Notes: generated by a model not told the origin, from the letters alone. A DNA stretch of 64,000 bases from Gentiana macrophylla (GCA_026214975.1 JAOBSW010000571.1:1-64000), one strand, 5' to 3'; positions 45,351 through 55,440 are shown, counted from the stretch's first letter. A program made the numbers and translations.

Positions 45351-45975
45351 TTTGTCCAAATCAGGAAAAGCCTTCTTCTAAGGATAGATCGTTCGGGCTC
45401 AGGATCAAAGATCGAAGTCCTTCTTACTTTCGTTTGCATAAACCGGAAGAAAGGAAAAGGAAGAAATCAACCCTTTGGGGTTGATAGAACGCAGTTCTGA
45501 AGATTGGAGGATTTAGAAGTGAACGCTCGTTGGAACATCGAATCGGGCGTTCGTAAGAGAAGCAGATGAAAGGTGACGCGTGCGTTCGGTATGGGTGAGC
45601 GCTCGTTCAGAAGGCTTTTAGTATTTTTTTAATTTTTTTATTTTTAGAAGATATAAAGAAACTGAAACTGGAAAAGAAACCTACCTACGAAAAGTTTAAA
45701 AACAAGAAAAACACTAAGACGGTAAAAAAAACGTGTTGAAATCTTCTAGGGCCAAAATGAAGGGAAAACAATGGATTTTGACCTCGAGCGCGCACTGAAC
45801 GGCCTACGGTTGTTCACCACGTCGTCGGCGTCGGAACGAGCTTTCGAATTGGGGTCTGCGTGCCCAAAGCGGACATTCGAGCGAAAGTTATGGTCAAAAT
45901 ACTACCGTGTGCCCTAACGACCCCTTTTTGACACGAAAATCGCATCTAAGTAGAATCCGACAACCGTTACCGACT
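45351..45975 (-). promoter_or_regulatory. Leader of element AB with CpG-rich palindromes
   Basis: Non-coding. CpG-rich motifs (GAACGCTCGTT, GGGCGTTCG, GAGCGCTCGTTC) lie at 45520-45610, the same distance from the PBS as the arrays in D and C. Confidence 0.5.
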
Positions 45976-45992
45976 CCCGGCAACGGCGCCAA
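45976..45992 (-). other. Primer-binding site of element AB (tRNA-Asp type)
   Basis: Plus strand CCCGGCAACGGCGCCAA, i.e. minus strand TTGGCGCCGTTGCCGGG, five bases from the LTR end. Confidence 0.85.
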
Positions 45993-45997
45993 AAACT

Positions 45998-47581
45998 TGT
46001 TCGGTAAAACGAAGTTTTACAATTTATAAACGAAACACCCCAAGTATAAGGATCTGTAGTAAAGGATGTTAACGGGTCGTCCTAAGGGAGTGGAATGTTT
46101 ATCGAATTCTGGTATAAATCTATATCGATTATGTCACAATTATCTATCTAAACTAAGGTTGAAACTAACTAAAACCTAAACCTAAGGATTAAAACTAAAA
46201 CAAGAATAAAACAAGCGAGAAAAAATAAGAAAACGAAGAATACGGACGACCGTTCACTAAAGTGAAGCAGCGTGCCTGGAAAGCGAAAATCTATCGGACG
46301 GGCGTTTCGCTATTGAGAGACGAAAGCGCCCAACTACGATCAGAACAGAAAATTGCAGAAAAGTTGCAGGAAATCTAAAGGTTTAAAAACTAAAACTTAA
46401 ACTAAACTTATGCAAACGATTTGATTAAAACAATTAAAGGAAAACACAGCGAGGCAACGAATCCACCCATCAACCAACAACCCCCAACTAGATGGTGATC
46501 TAAAGATGTAGTTTTTAGTAGTGATTTTTCACGAATTCAATTAAATTTCTTCAACCAAATTCTAGGGTTTCGTTTGTCTTTTCAAACAAACTAAACATGC
46601 AACCAAAACAGGATCACGAGATTGTTTCCAAGCTCTTACTCAACTAATCATGCATAATCTCTTAAAACACAATTAGATGCATTACTTTGAATAAAAGAGA
46701 ACTTAAATAAACATACTTTCATAAATTTATTCAAGCATAAATTAAACATAGATCGTTTCATCAAATCTTAATTCAATAAAACTTAAGCAATACAAAACAG
46801 ATCCAAAGTAATGAAAAACTATGAAATACACTCACTAAACTTAAGCATCGAACTCTCTAGTTGGTTTTGTTGTTGATAGGCTTCCTCCGTCGACTCACTG
46901 CAAGGCTTTTAGCCAACAATCATGTTGAAGATGATTGTTGGATTGGAGAAATTCATCTCTATGTAAAAAGGCTTGTGGCCGCAGCTTTTTGGTGTAAAAT
47001 TGCGATCTCAATTATTTTGGTATGAATTAGGGTTGGGGCTGCCGCTTTATTTATAGGAATTTGATGTCGGCTAGGGTTAAGTCGGCCTTGAACGCCCGTC
47101 TGGATATCCGGACGCCCGTCTGGTGGATCTTGACTTTGCTGTAGACGTCCGTCCATGCTGCGTCCAAACTCTCTGTATGTGATTTCCTCTCCTGGACGCT
47201 CGTCCATGAAATCAAACGCCCGTCCAGTGGGACGGGATCTGACGCGGGCCGATCGCTTTGAGGTCGGATTTCATCATCTTTATCCAATTTCTTTGAGCCA
47301 ATTCCAACTCTATCTTGAATAATTCGACTTGAGCTTCATTTATCCACTTATAGCACTCGAAAATCAACACATACATGATAATAAACAATGCAAAAATGTA
47401 ATAAAATCCAAATAATAATAATTCCATTAAATTAACACTTAAAATCATCAATTTTGCATACAATCCTCTTAAAATCATCTTTATTAAATAACTACACTTA
47501 AACCCTTAATTCTCATGTAAATTACGTAAATGTGGGGAAAATAATAATGAAATAAACCTTTAATAATCATATAAATATGGC
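45998..47581 (-). repeat. 5' LTR of element AB, clipped at its outer end
   Basis: Pairs with 14273-15855 but stops at AAATATGG, lacking the final CCTTAACA. The next base belongs to the LTR of element C. TATA box (minus) near 47047-47055, CpG palindromes at 47090-47235 and at 46240-46335. No target duplication is present here. Confidence 0.9.
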
Positions 47582-48294
47582 GGTTCACCCGAGCACAAGG
47601 CTCGGGTGACCGCCTTCAAAAACTCTCGAATCACGTGGCCTCTCTTTTGATGTGAAGAAATTTCGAATAAATTTAGGGTTTGGGGCTCTTTGTGCTTTAA
47701 ATAGAAAAGCAAGCGGTTGCTACGATAACCTAAGTCGGTTTCAAAGAAAGCGGCGGTGGACGCCCGTTCAAATAACCGGACGCCCGTCCGAGGATGCTTG
47801 ACGGAGGATCGGACGCTTCGTTTGGGCGGCGTCTGAACTCTCTCGAATGTGAATTACGATTACGGCCCGGTTCAGATTTTCAAACGCCCGATTCGATCCG
47901 GACCTTTCGTCCACCTTATTTGGACGCTTGATCCACCGACGAAATCTTGATATTTCCAGCTTTATCTTCATTGATTTCTTTCCTTATCTCTTTTATTCTT
48001 CCATATCTTTGATTGATCCTCTCTCATCTCGAAATTAGCTCTTTAGGATCATCTTTTCCATCATCAATGAGTATCTACACAAGGATCAAAACATTCCAAA
48101 GTGTAACATATTTCCAAAATAATATAAAATCATAATTTAAGCACATAATTCGTTACGTTTTCATATTTAACTATTAAAAACACCATTTACTCAATATTTC
48201 AATATAAAGCTCGAACTCTATGAAAATCATACGAATGTAGGGGAAATTGATATAGAAAATATCTATAAAAATCACTATAAATTAGCCCTTAACA
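47582..48294 (-). repeat. Partial 3' LTR of element C
   Basis: Matches 51866-52583. It begins exactly at the base of a hairpin (CGGTTCACCCGAG, loop, CTCGGGTGACCG) and ends CCCTTAACA, followed by the polypurine tract. Confidence 0.85.
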
Positions 48295-49431
48295 ACACCC
48301 CCACACTTATCTTTTTGCTCATCCTCGAGCAAAACAAAACAAAGATCAAGCTCGAGAGAAATAAACATCTATACAAATATAAGGTATATTCAATAACTTA
48401 GAAGTTCACCCGAGTGAGTGTGTGCATAGCCATAATAAACTTCCACTAAGTTCCACAATTTGAAAGTTATCCAAACCAAAACTAGCCAGGTTTCCCATCT
48501 AAGTTAGAAATATTCAAAAATTATAACAGGCACTTTACAAAACATACATATCCCAAAAAGAAATAGTAGAGAATATCTAAAACATTTCTGACAAACTCAG
48601 AGGATAATCCCTACAACATATCCTTGGTTTATCTGGGTATAAGATTAACGATAACTAAGTCCTTACTTATTCATAATAATATATTTCAATATTTTCACTT
48701 TTTCACACTTTTCTACCATCGAATAAGCTTTTGCCCTCATAGCGAGAATAGGACATTTCAAGATAATCCCCTACCTTACTCCAATCATAAGGCGACTATA
48801 AACCTGACCGTCGTGAGCTTTGGTCATCATAGTGGAATAGGACATACGTGGTACACCCTACCTTACCCAAATCATAAACCAGCTTCCGACACACACAATT
48901 AAAATTATGTTTACTTAGAGATTTACTCGGGTGGCGGTGGAAAAGATTATTTTCTAGTAGCACGGCACCAATGAGCATAACACCTCAAGTAAACAATTTA
49001 TTACTATTGCAAAGACTTAATCACGTTTCACTTATCACATTCAAACTTACTGGATATTCACAGTATGTCATACTTTAATCCTAGAATACAAACTACTAAA
49101 CTTTTCAAGAATTGTACATAAGCAAAGAAACATGCTATAATCATCAAAAATCTCCACCTAAAATGGGGTAGGCTTTCAACATTTAGCTCATCATTTACTA
49201 TGGCATGTGAAAAAGAGTGTCGGGTGAAACAACTAAAATTACAAATATACAGAATATAGCAAAAATGATATAAACTCAAGCAAAGATATGCCTTTGTCTA
49301 CTCGGGATATAACAAAAAATTTGAAAATTAAGCACTTTTCATAGAAATACTAAAAATATGAGCAAACGAAAGTAGACACATAAATCATCTATCCCTTCCC
49401 CACACTTAGATTGCAACTTGTCCTCAAGTTA
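48295..49431 (-). other. 3' non-coding module of element C with two polypurine tracts
   Basis: The terminal tract (minus AAGTGTGGGGGTGT) is preceded by hairpin GCTCG-AGGA-TGAGC at 48317-48330. Blocks: GGATAATCCCTACAACATAT (48600-48645), and a doubled block with AGGACATTTCAAGATAATCC and AGGACATACGTGGTACACCC (48726-48890). The internal tract is at 49391-49406 (minus AAGTGTGGGGAAGGG) with hairpin AACTTG-AGGA-CAAGTT at 49415-49430. No coding domain. Confidence 0.75.
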
Positions 49432-51022
49432 TACAGAAATAATAAATTAGAGAACTTAGTCGATTGGATGTTGGCAGTCGGAGGAACCAACAAGAACCAG
49501 GATTGCTTGCATAGCTTAGTAGACTGTGGAGCATCACAGGACAACTGAATACATCTTTAAAGTGCACAATAGCTATCAAAAATATCCTGCAGACTTGATC
49601 AGTGCAAAAAGAGTCTACGGGGAAAAAGGATTATACATGTAAAACACATGGAAAAGAAGTTATAGAGATTCTTGATTAAGCTCATAGAAAGATGAAACAT
49701 ATACATGGAACATTACAAAATAGTAGGCTAGGTGCAACTACATGAAAATATACTACAATGCAGCTTACATGATATGCAATCCTAAAAATAAAATAAATAA
49801 ATTACGGCAGGCTCAGCCGAGCAAATTGAGAGGACAACCCTACAGTGACTACGGCCCATGCAGAAACTAAAAATAAAGAAAAGCGAGGTAGTATTACGAA
49901 ACCGACGATTAACTACACTCGGGAAAATAAAAGAAAAATAGAAAAACAATGCAACTAGATGACATGCAACTAAATGATATGCATCTAAATGATATGCAAA
50001 AATAAACGAAAATTAAAAGAAAGAAAACTAGCCCACTCATTAAGAACACGACATATATAATAAGCGTCTACCAAATAATGATGTGAGTTACGATAAGCGA
50101 TAAAGGTTGTTTCATTACATGCGGTGTAAGACGCGCTTTAAGACTCATTGAAGGTGATAGCATTATGGAAACCAACGATTAGCTATATACTAAATGAGAT
50201 ATAACTCATATGGCCTAAGACGTAGCATACGGAAAACCGGCGATAGCTACCCATATGAGTTACAAAAACAACAAGGAAGCACATAAGTCTCAAAGCTTAA
50301 AAGATTCATCACAAACGGTATGTAGCATACGAAACCGACATTAGCTACTAATTAACTATAAGAACGATTTATAGCTTACGAGAACCGCGATCACTACTAT
50401 AACATGCCTAGATGAATCATATATAAGGAATTGATCAATTATCTAACATGGATTCATAGATGGAAAAATAAAATCACATAAGTTCAGGACATCTACGTAA
50501 AATTAATCACCACGAAGCTCAGATTAAAAACATCCAAGTCAAATAAAGCATTAAAAATCGAATAAATAAAAACTTTGGAACACTGGTCGTAGGTTGGACG
50601 CTCGTCCAACCCTTTGAACGTCGCGTCTTGAATTTCAAACGGGCGCCCACTGGAAAGTTTGAATGGACGGGCGTTCAATGGACCGAACGCCCGCCTCGCC
50701 TTCGACACAAAGAACTCGCAACTTAGTAAACGCAACCGCAAACCCCTAGACTAACATCTTAAACTCATAGCAATTCAGATTAACAACTCAACAAACCACC
50801 GATAACTTTTAGCACGAGAAGATTAGATTAGAAAACACACCAACATATACTTCACGTTTCATAAATTGAGTAAAAAACTTTTTGCACATTCTTAACCCAA
50901 CGGTTATCGAAACACGGCAAAAATAAAAACTCTCGATTTATTTCACGCTACTTTTATTAAAACGAAAAATAAACGTAACAAAATCGAGAAATAACAAGAT
51001 CAGATTCAACATGACACCTATT
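49432..51022 (-). repeat. Non-coding interior and leader of element C, with hairpin repeats
   Basis: No gene seen. Five copies of a 27-32-bp imperfect palindrome of the form GTAGC..ACGAAACCG.CGAT.AGCTAC start near 49888, 50157, 50222, 50322 and 50370. CpG-rich palindromes (GGACGCTCGTCC at about 50594 and others to 50700) occupy the leader about 320-430 bp from the PBS, as in AB and D. Confidence 0.55.
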
Positions 51023-51039
51023 CCCCGGCAACGGCGCCA
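51023..51039 (-). other. Primer-binding site of element C (tRNA-Asp type)
   Basis: Plus strand CCCCGGCAACGGCGCCA, the 3' end of tRNA-Asp in sense orientation, so the minus strand is the complementary PBS. It lies four bases from the LTR. Confidence 0.86.
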
Positions 51040-51043
51040 CTTT

Positions 51044-52583
51044 TGTTGGAGGGATTTTGCATCATTAAACAAAAGAAAATTTATAAACCCTAACTACCAT
51101 GCAAAACTACCTCCTAACCGGCCAAATACCGGGTAATTGATAGTAGAGCGAAGTGAGTAAGGGGTCGATCCACAGGGAATTGGGATGTTGAATCTAATTT
51201 CACTAATTCCTTTCAATTGTTACTTAGGAAAAACGAATAAACGAAAGAACAAATAAAATAAACGAAAGAGCAATTAAAATAAATCTAACCTACGAAATAA
51301 AATAACACAACCTAAACTAAACTAAAGATACATGGGATCAAATAGTGCACAAACCAAGTGATTTCAATCCTAGTTCATCTCATGATTTTAATTCAGTTTG
51401 TGGTTTCACCTTTTCACGAGACATAAACCCCTCATTCCTTAGTGAATTTAATCTCAAGCTATGGATTCCTAATTCCTTAGTAAATCCAATTTATCAATCT
51501 CTACTCTCTCGTAAGTTGAAACTGATTTCCATACAACACTCGGTGTAGATTCAGGTTAACTCTCGTATTTTAGAATCTAACAACCTAGATAATTAATCGA
51601 TTAACTTGTCATCATTAACGATTAAAAATCCTATCTTTCTATGGTGATCTAACGTTCATGCAACTTCCGTATTATCAACATCAATAGAAAACAAATCTTC
51701 CAATCTATTCTCATGGCATCATAAACACATAGAAAAGATACAAAAAGAACTAAACTCATGAAGAAAAACTGAATTGAATAAATCAAGAAGAACTCACATA
51801 GTCTCATACATTGAAGAATCCAAGAACGAAAAAGAAAACGTCTAATCTACTCCTAATCTAACCTCGGTTCACCCGAGCACAAGGCTCGGGTGACCGGCCT
51901 TCAAACTCTCAAGATCACGCGGTCGCGCGGCCTCTCTTTGATGTGAAGAAATTTCGAATCAATTTAGGGTTTGGGGCTCTTTGTGCTTTAAATAGAAAAG
52001 CGAGGCGGTTGCTACAAGTAACCTAAGTCGGTTTCAAAGAAAACGGGCGGTGGGCGCCCGTTCAAATAACCGGACGCCCGCCCAGGATGCTTGGACGGAG
52101 GCGGGCGCTTCGTTTGGACAGCGTCTGAACTCTCTCGAATGTGAATTACGATTACGACGCCTGGTTCAGATTTTCAAACGCTGATTCGATCCGGACGCTC
52201 GTCCACCTTATTTGGACGCTTGATCCACCGGCGTAAATCTTGATATTTCCACTTTATCTTCATTGATTTCTTTCCTTATCTCTTTTATTCTTCCATATCT
52301 TTGATTGATCCTCTCTCATCTCGAAATTAGCTCTTTAGGATCATCTTTTCCATCATCAATGAGTATCTACACAAGGATCAAAACATACCAAAGTGTAACA
52401 TATTTCCAAAATAATATAAAATCATAATTTAAGCACATAATTCGTTACGTTTTCATATTTAACTATTAAAAACACCATTTACTCAATATTTCAATATAAA
52501 GCTCGAAATCTATGAAAATCATACGAATGTAGGGGAAATTGATATAGAAAATATCTATAAAAATCACTATAAATTAGCCCTTA
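51044..52583 (-). repeat. 5' LTR of element C
   Basis: Plus strand starts TGTTGGAGGG. It contains GGGGTCGATCCACAGGGAA (51152-51178 region), the hairpin at 51866-51897, a TATA-like TTTAAATAG near 51984-51993 (minus promoter) and CpG palindrome doublets at 52025-52215 (starts 52052 and 52072, 20 bp apart). It stops at AGCCCTTA, three bases short of the expected ACA, and is followed directly by copia sequence. Confidence 0.88.
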
Positions 52584-52909
52584 GCCTTCTCACTGACATG
52601 CTTATCACTACGCCCACACCCACCTTATGGTGTGATAATATTGGTGCTACATATCTTGCTCACAACCCGGTCTTTCATGCGCGTACCAAACATATAGAGA
52701 TTGACTTTCACCATGTACGTGAGCTTATTGCTGCCAAGAAACTCACTGTTGCCTTTCTCACTTCCAAGGATCAACTTGCGGACTTACTTACCAAACCTTT
52801 GGGGAACCCACGCTTTGCAACCTTGAAAACTAATCTCCGTGTCTACCCTATACCCACGGGATTGCGGGGGCGTGTCGAAGACATTATAGCAAATACTGTT
52901 AATACTTAG
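52584..52909 (+). pseudogene. Copia RNase H C-terminus
   Basis: Reads SLLTDMLITTPTPTLWCDN, then IGATYLAHNPVFHARTKHIE, IDFHHVRELIAAKKLTVAFL and KDQLADLLTKPLGNPRF. It completes the copia RNase H that stops at 14272: the residue series W-x-LE before the break and SLL after it fits the family. The frame runs into the 3' LTR and ends at 52909, as usual for copia. Confidence 0.9.
52862..52872 (+). other. Polypurine tract of the copia element
   Basis: TTGCGGGGGCG lies immediately before the 3' LTR start TGTCGAAG, the standard position of the plus-strand primer. Confidence 0.75.
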
Positions 52910-53033
52910 AAGTTGTATTATAAATTGTATTATAATTCCTTATTGTGTAGTTACTATTATATCCTTGTATGGTGTATAAATATACCCACCATTGTAATAC
53001 TTTATCAATCAATACAATACACAAATTACCATA
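52873..53033 (+). repeat. 3' LTR of the copia element
   Basis: 161 bp, reads the same as 8828-8988, ends TTACCATA and is followed by CGTAT, the duplicate of 8823-8827. Confidence 0.93.
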
Positions 53034-53038
53034 CGTAT

Positions 53039-54750
53039 AAGTCATCTTCAAGCATTGTCCAATGGATGCAATTATATTACTGCCATATTATTTGAGGTAA
53101 ATAATCTAAGATTTTTTGTACCGATCTTTAGGCTCGAGCTGTTACAAAAATCAAGTAGAACATCTTCCATGTCCTTGGCCTGATGCTCACTTGCCTCTCC
53201 AAATAGTAGGAGGTCATCTGCAAAGAAAATGTGCCATATGGGGGGCTATGGCTAGATATTTTAACTAGTATCCACCTCTCCTAACTCACAACTATACTGA
53301 TCTTGGCACTTAGGACTTTCATACATAGAACAAAGAGATAGGGTGCGATAGGATCCCCCTGACGCAGTCATCTACTAGGGCTAAAAGATTCTAACTTTTC
53401 ACTATTCCAAAGGACATAAAATCTGTATGTTGTGATGCAATACATGAGGAGCTATTGTAGCTGTGCTAATAACCCTATGGTCTGTAAGATATTTTCTAAA
53501 AAGTCCAAACTTACCGGATCATAGGTTTCTAGGTCTACTTTGATTCCTATATAGCTCTTTGTGCCTTTCTTTCTCTTACCAGGTATGCTTGACTTCCTAG
53601 GCCAAGATCACAATTTCAGAGCTGCCTCTTCCTAGTATGAAAGCACTATGAGTAGTGTTAATAAGCTACCCAATAATGTTCTAAAAACAATTTCCAACTA
53701 CATTGGTTATAGTTTTTATTATCACATTAGCCAGAGCTATTGGCCTGAATTGAGATGGAGTCTTTGGATGGTCCACTTTAGGTATGAGGGTCATTATTAC
53801 TTCATTCATCTAAGCTGGAAAGAAAGCAGTTCCAAAGGCCTTCATCACAAAGTCCACAATAGATTTGCCAATAGTACCCCAACACCTTTTGAAGAAGATT
53901 GATGGTAGTCCATCAGGGCCAACAGCCTTGTAAGTCCCCGTAGCGTCTTCAATTTATTTCTCACATATTTGTCGGTTAAGGAGTTGCAGGTCTATTTCAT
54001 TGAGGGTGGGCAAGACCACATTGCAACTGCAAATGTGGTGTTTGTCTTCTTTGGAATACAACTTCATAAAATAGTTTCTCAACATATTATGTACCTCAAG
54101 ATCATCAGTACTCCAAGTTCCATCATGTCGTTTGAGAGAGGTTGTTTGGGATCTTTGCTTCCTCTTTATAGCTGTGATATGGTAGAAGTGTGTGTGTTTA
54201 TCTCCCTCACTACCAGCCACTGAATTTGGGATCTCTGATGCCAATACTTTTCCTCTTGGATTGGAATGTCATTATATTTTTCATTAAGTTGTTTCTCTAG
54301 ATTTAAACTATGTGAGATGAATGCAGATATGGGATTCTTGAACTCCTGTTAGTCATCTTAGGCATTTAGATTTTCTAGTGTTGGAGATGCATACACAATA
54401 AATAAGACCAAGTTGATAGTCTTTCAGGAACAATAGCAAGGTTCAAGCATTAATTCATACTTGAAAGGTACTTTGATTCACCGACTTCTCCCGCCAAAAA
54501 CACCATATACACACCAGACCAGACCTCGAGCTTCTACACATAACTTTATTGAAATGTGAATTTTTCAAAATACGCCAAGATTTTTGGATGGAAACCTTGC
54601 ACTCTAGCAAACATATAATGTACGGCTTATAGTGCGCAAGAAGTGTCTTCAAGTTAATAAAGAACTATGTTGATCCCGCACCTCGACGTTCCATGTAACT
54701 ATCCGTATTTTGGATTATTGTGATTGATTTGGAGCAGTCATGTCCTAGAG
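53039..54750 (-). pseudogene. L1-like LINE ORF2: endonuclease and reverse transcriptase (right half)
   Basis: Reading leftwards from 54700: an endonuclease N-terminus WNVEVRDQ.. LKTLLAHYKPYIICLLECKV. After a deletion comes the linker GDKHTHFYHITAIKRKQRSQ (LINE consensus: GD.NTKFFH), then RT segments GPDGLPSIFFKRCWGTIGKS, EVIMTLIPKVDHPKTPSQFR with PIALANVIIKTI, LRQGDPIAPYLFVLCMKVLS-like residues, and FADDLLLFGEASEHQAKDME (catalytic ADD near 53215). It stops at 53039 at the copia border and resumes at 8827. Endonuclease and RT are only about 200 bp apart, so much of the linker is deleted. Many stops. Confidence 0.83.
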
Positions 54751-55440
54751 GTCCATGCCATCCGGTGGCTCGTCTCTTAATCTCCATATTCTTGTATTTC
54801 TACCATCTTCTTTAAGTAGTTGTCTCTAGTGTGAGATGGGGAGGGGCTGATCAGGGGTTCGGATTTGAAATTTGGAAAGTTATCTTCTCTAAAAAGTTGG
54901 TCTTACTAATTGAATCACTATGAACTCGCCCAAATCTCCTTTCTTCCCTTTGATTTTCCTGGCCACAATGCACATTAGAAATGTCATGTAAAGTCACATT
55001 AGGTGTCCCTGTAGTTTATGTGCCTATTGATGTTGTGGATGGTCTCTTTAATGACATATACAATGTCTTTTACATAAAGTTGGACCTTTTGGTTTGACCG
55101 TCTCTTGTAGAGAGCTTTTCCTGGTATAAGAATCTTATTTCCTAACATTCTTCCTTGTATCAAAGGTGGATTTGTCCTTGGAAAGAATGAAGATGGTTGG
55201 CCTTTGAAATTTATTGATGCTACTTCTATTTGATTCGGAAGTCACTCACCACTTCGGAAGTTCTTCATGATTATCTTGATCCTCCATATGATCTTCTTCA
55301 CAGAGTACATTGAACCTTGACCATAGTGTCGCTTCTTGTCTCAATGTGCTTTCATTCCTCTAGTGCATTGGCTCTACATTTTTCCTTGGTAATTCATCCC
55401 ATTGTCTAAGATCGAGGAAGAGAGGGCACAAATGAGTGGG
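54751..55440 (-). other. Possible LINE ORF1 or leader, not resolved
   Basis: Minus-strand frames contain HGPLGHDCSK just before the endonuclease start and basic stretches further right, which could be the end of a LINE ORF1. No clear zinc knuckle or capsid domain. No gene on the plus strand. Confidence 0.3.

Larger units (their letters stand above)
14273..47581 (-). mobile_element. Athila-like Ty3/gypsy element AB, minus strand, carrying nested elements D and E
   Basis: Matching LTRs lie at 14273-15855 (3' LTR) and 45998-47581 (5' LTR, lacking its last about 8 bases). A tRNA-Asp-type PBS is at 45976-45992, and gag, protease, RT, RNase H and integrase follow leftwards on the minus strand. The integrase is interrupted by D (17984-32410) and the RT by E (34206-41783); both insertions leave target duplications. 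Its own sequence is about 11.3 kb. Left flank GAAAT (14268-14272) may be a mutated target copy of GAAAG. The right end is fused to element C without a target duplication. Confidence 0.88.
47582..52583 (-). mobile_element. Athila-like non-autonomous element C, minus strand, clipped at its 3' LTR
   Basis: A full 5' LTR (51044-52583) and a partial 3' LTR (47582-48294) flank about 2.7 kb of internal DNA without recognisable gag or pol. The PBS (51023-51039) is of tRNA-Asp type. The left 3' LTR lacks about 820 bp corresponding to 51044-51865, and the right LTR lacks its last ACA. The terminal polypurine tract and 3' module match AB and D. It is related to AB (both LTRs end CCCTTAACA or GCCTTAACA) but is a different family. 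Confidence 0.85.
8828..53033 (+). mobile_element. Ty1/copia retrotransposon hosting a 40-kb nest of insertions
   Basis: LTRs 8828-8988 and 52873-53033 read as identical over 161 bp and are flanked by a perfect 5-bp duplication CGTAT (8823-8827 and 53034-53038). Order of coding parts is gag, protease, integrase, RT, RNase H, as in copia. The element's own sequence is 8828-11336, 13090-14272 and 52584-53033, about 4.1 kb; the rest is inserted DNA. RT lacks its N-terminal part (internal deletion near 13360). Short LTRs, a tRNA-iMet-type PBS and the gag start suggest an Ale/Retrofit-like lineage (inference). It sits inside an L1 LINE. Confidence 0.93.

Noticed and set aside
49888..50401. CRISPR-like repeats in element C
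   Set aside because: Spacing is irregular (about 50-270 bp) and repeats vary; the context is an LTR element.
47582..52583. Element C as a simple intact insertion
   Set aside because: Its left LTR lacks about 820 bp, its right LTR lacks the terminal ACA, and no target duplication is found.
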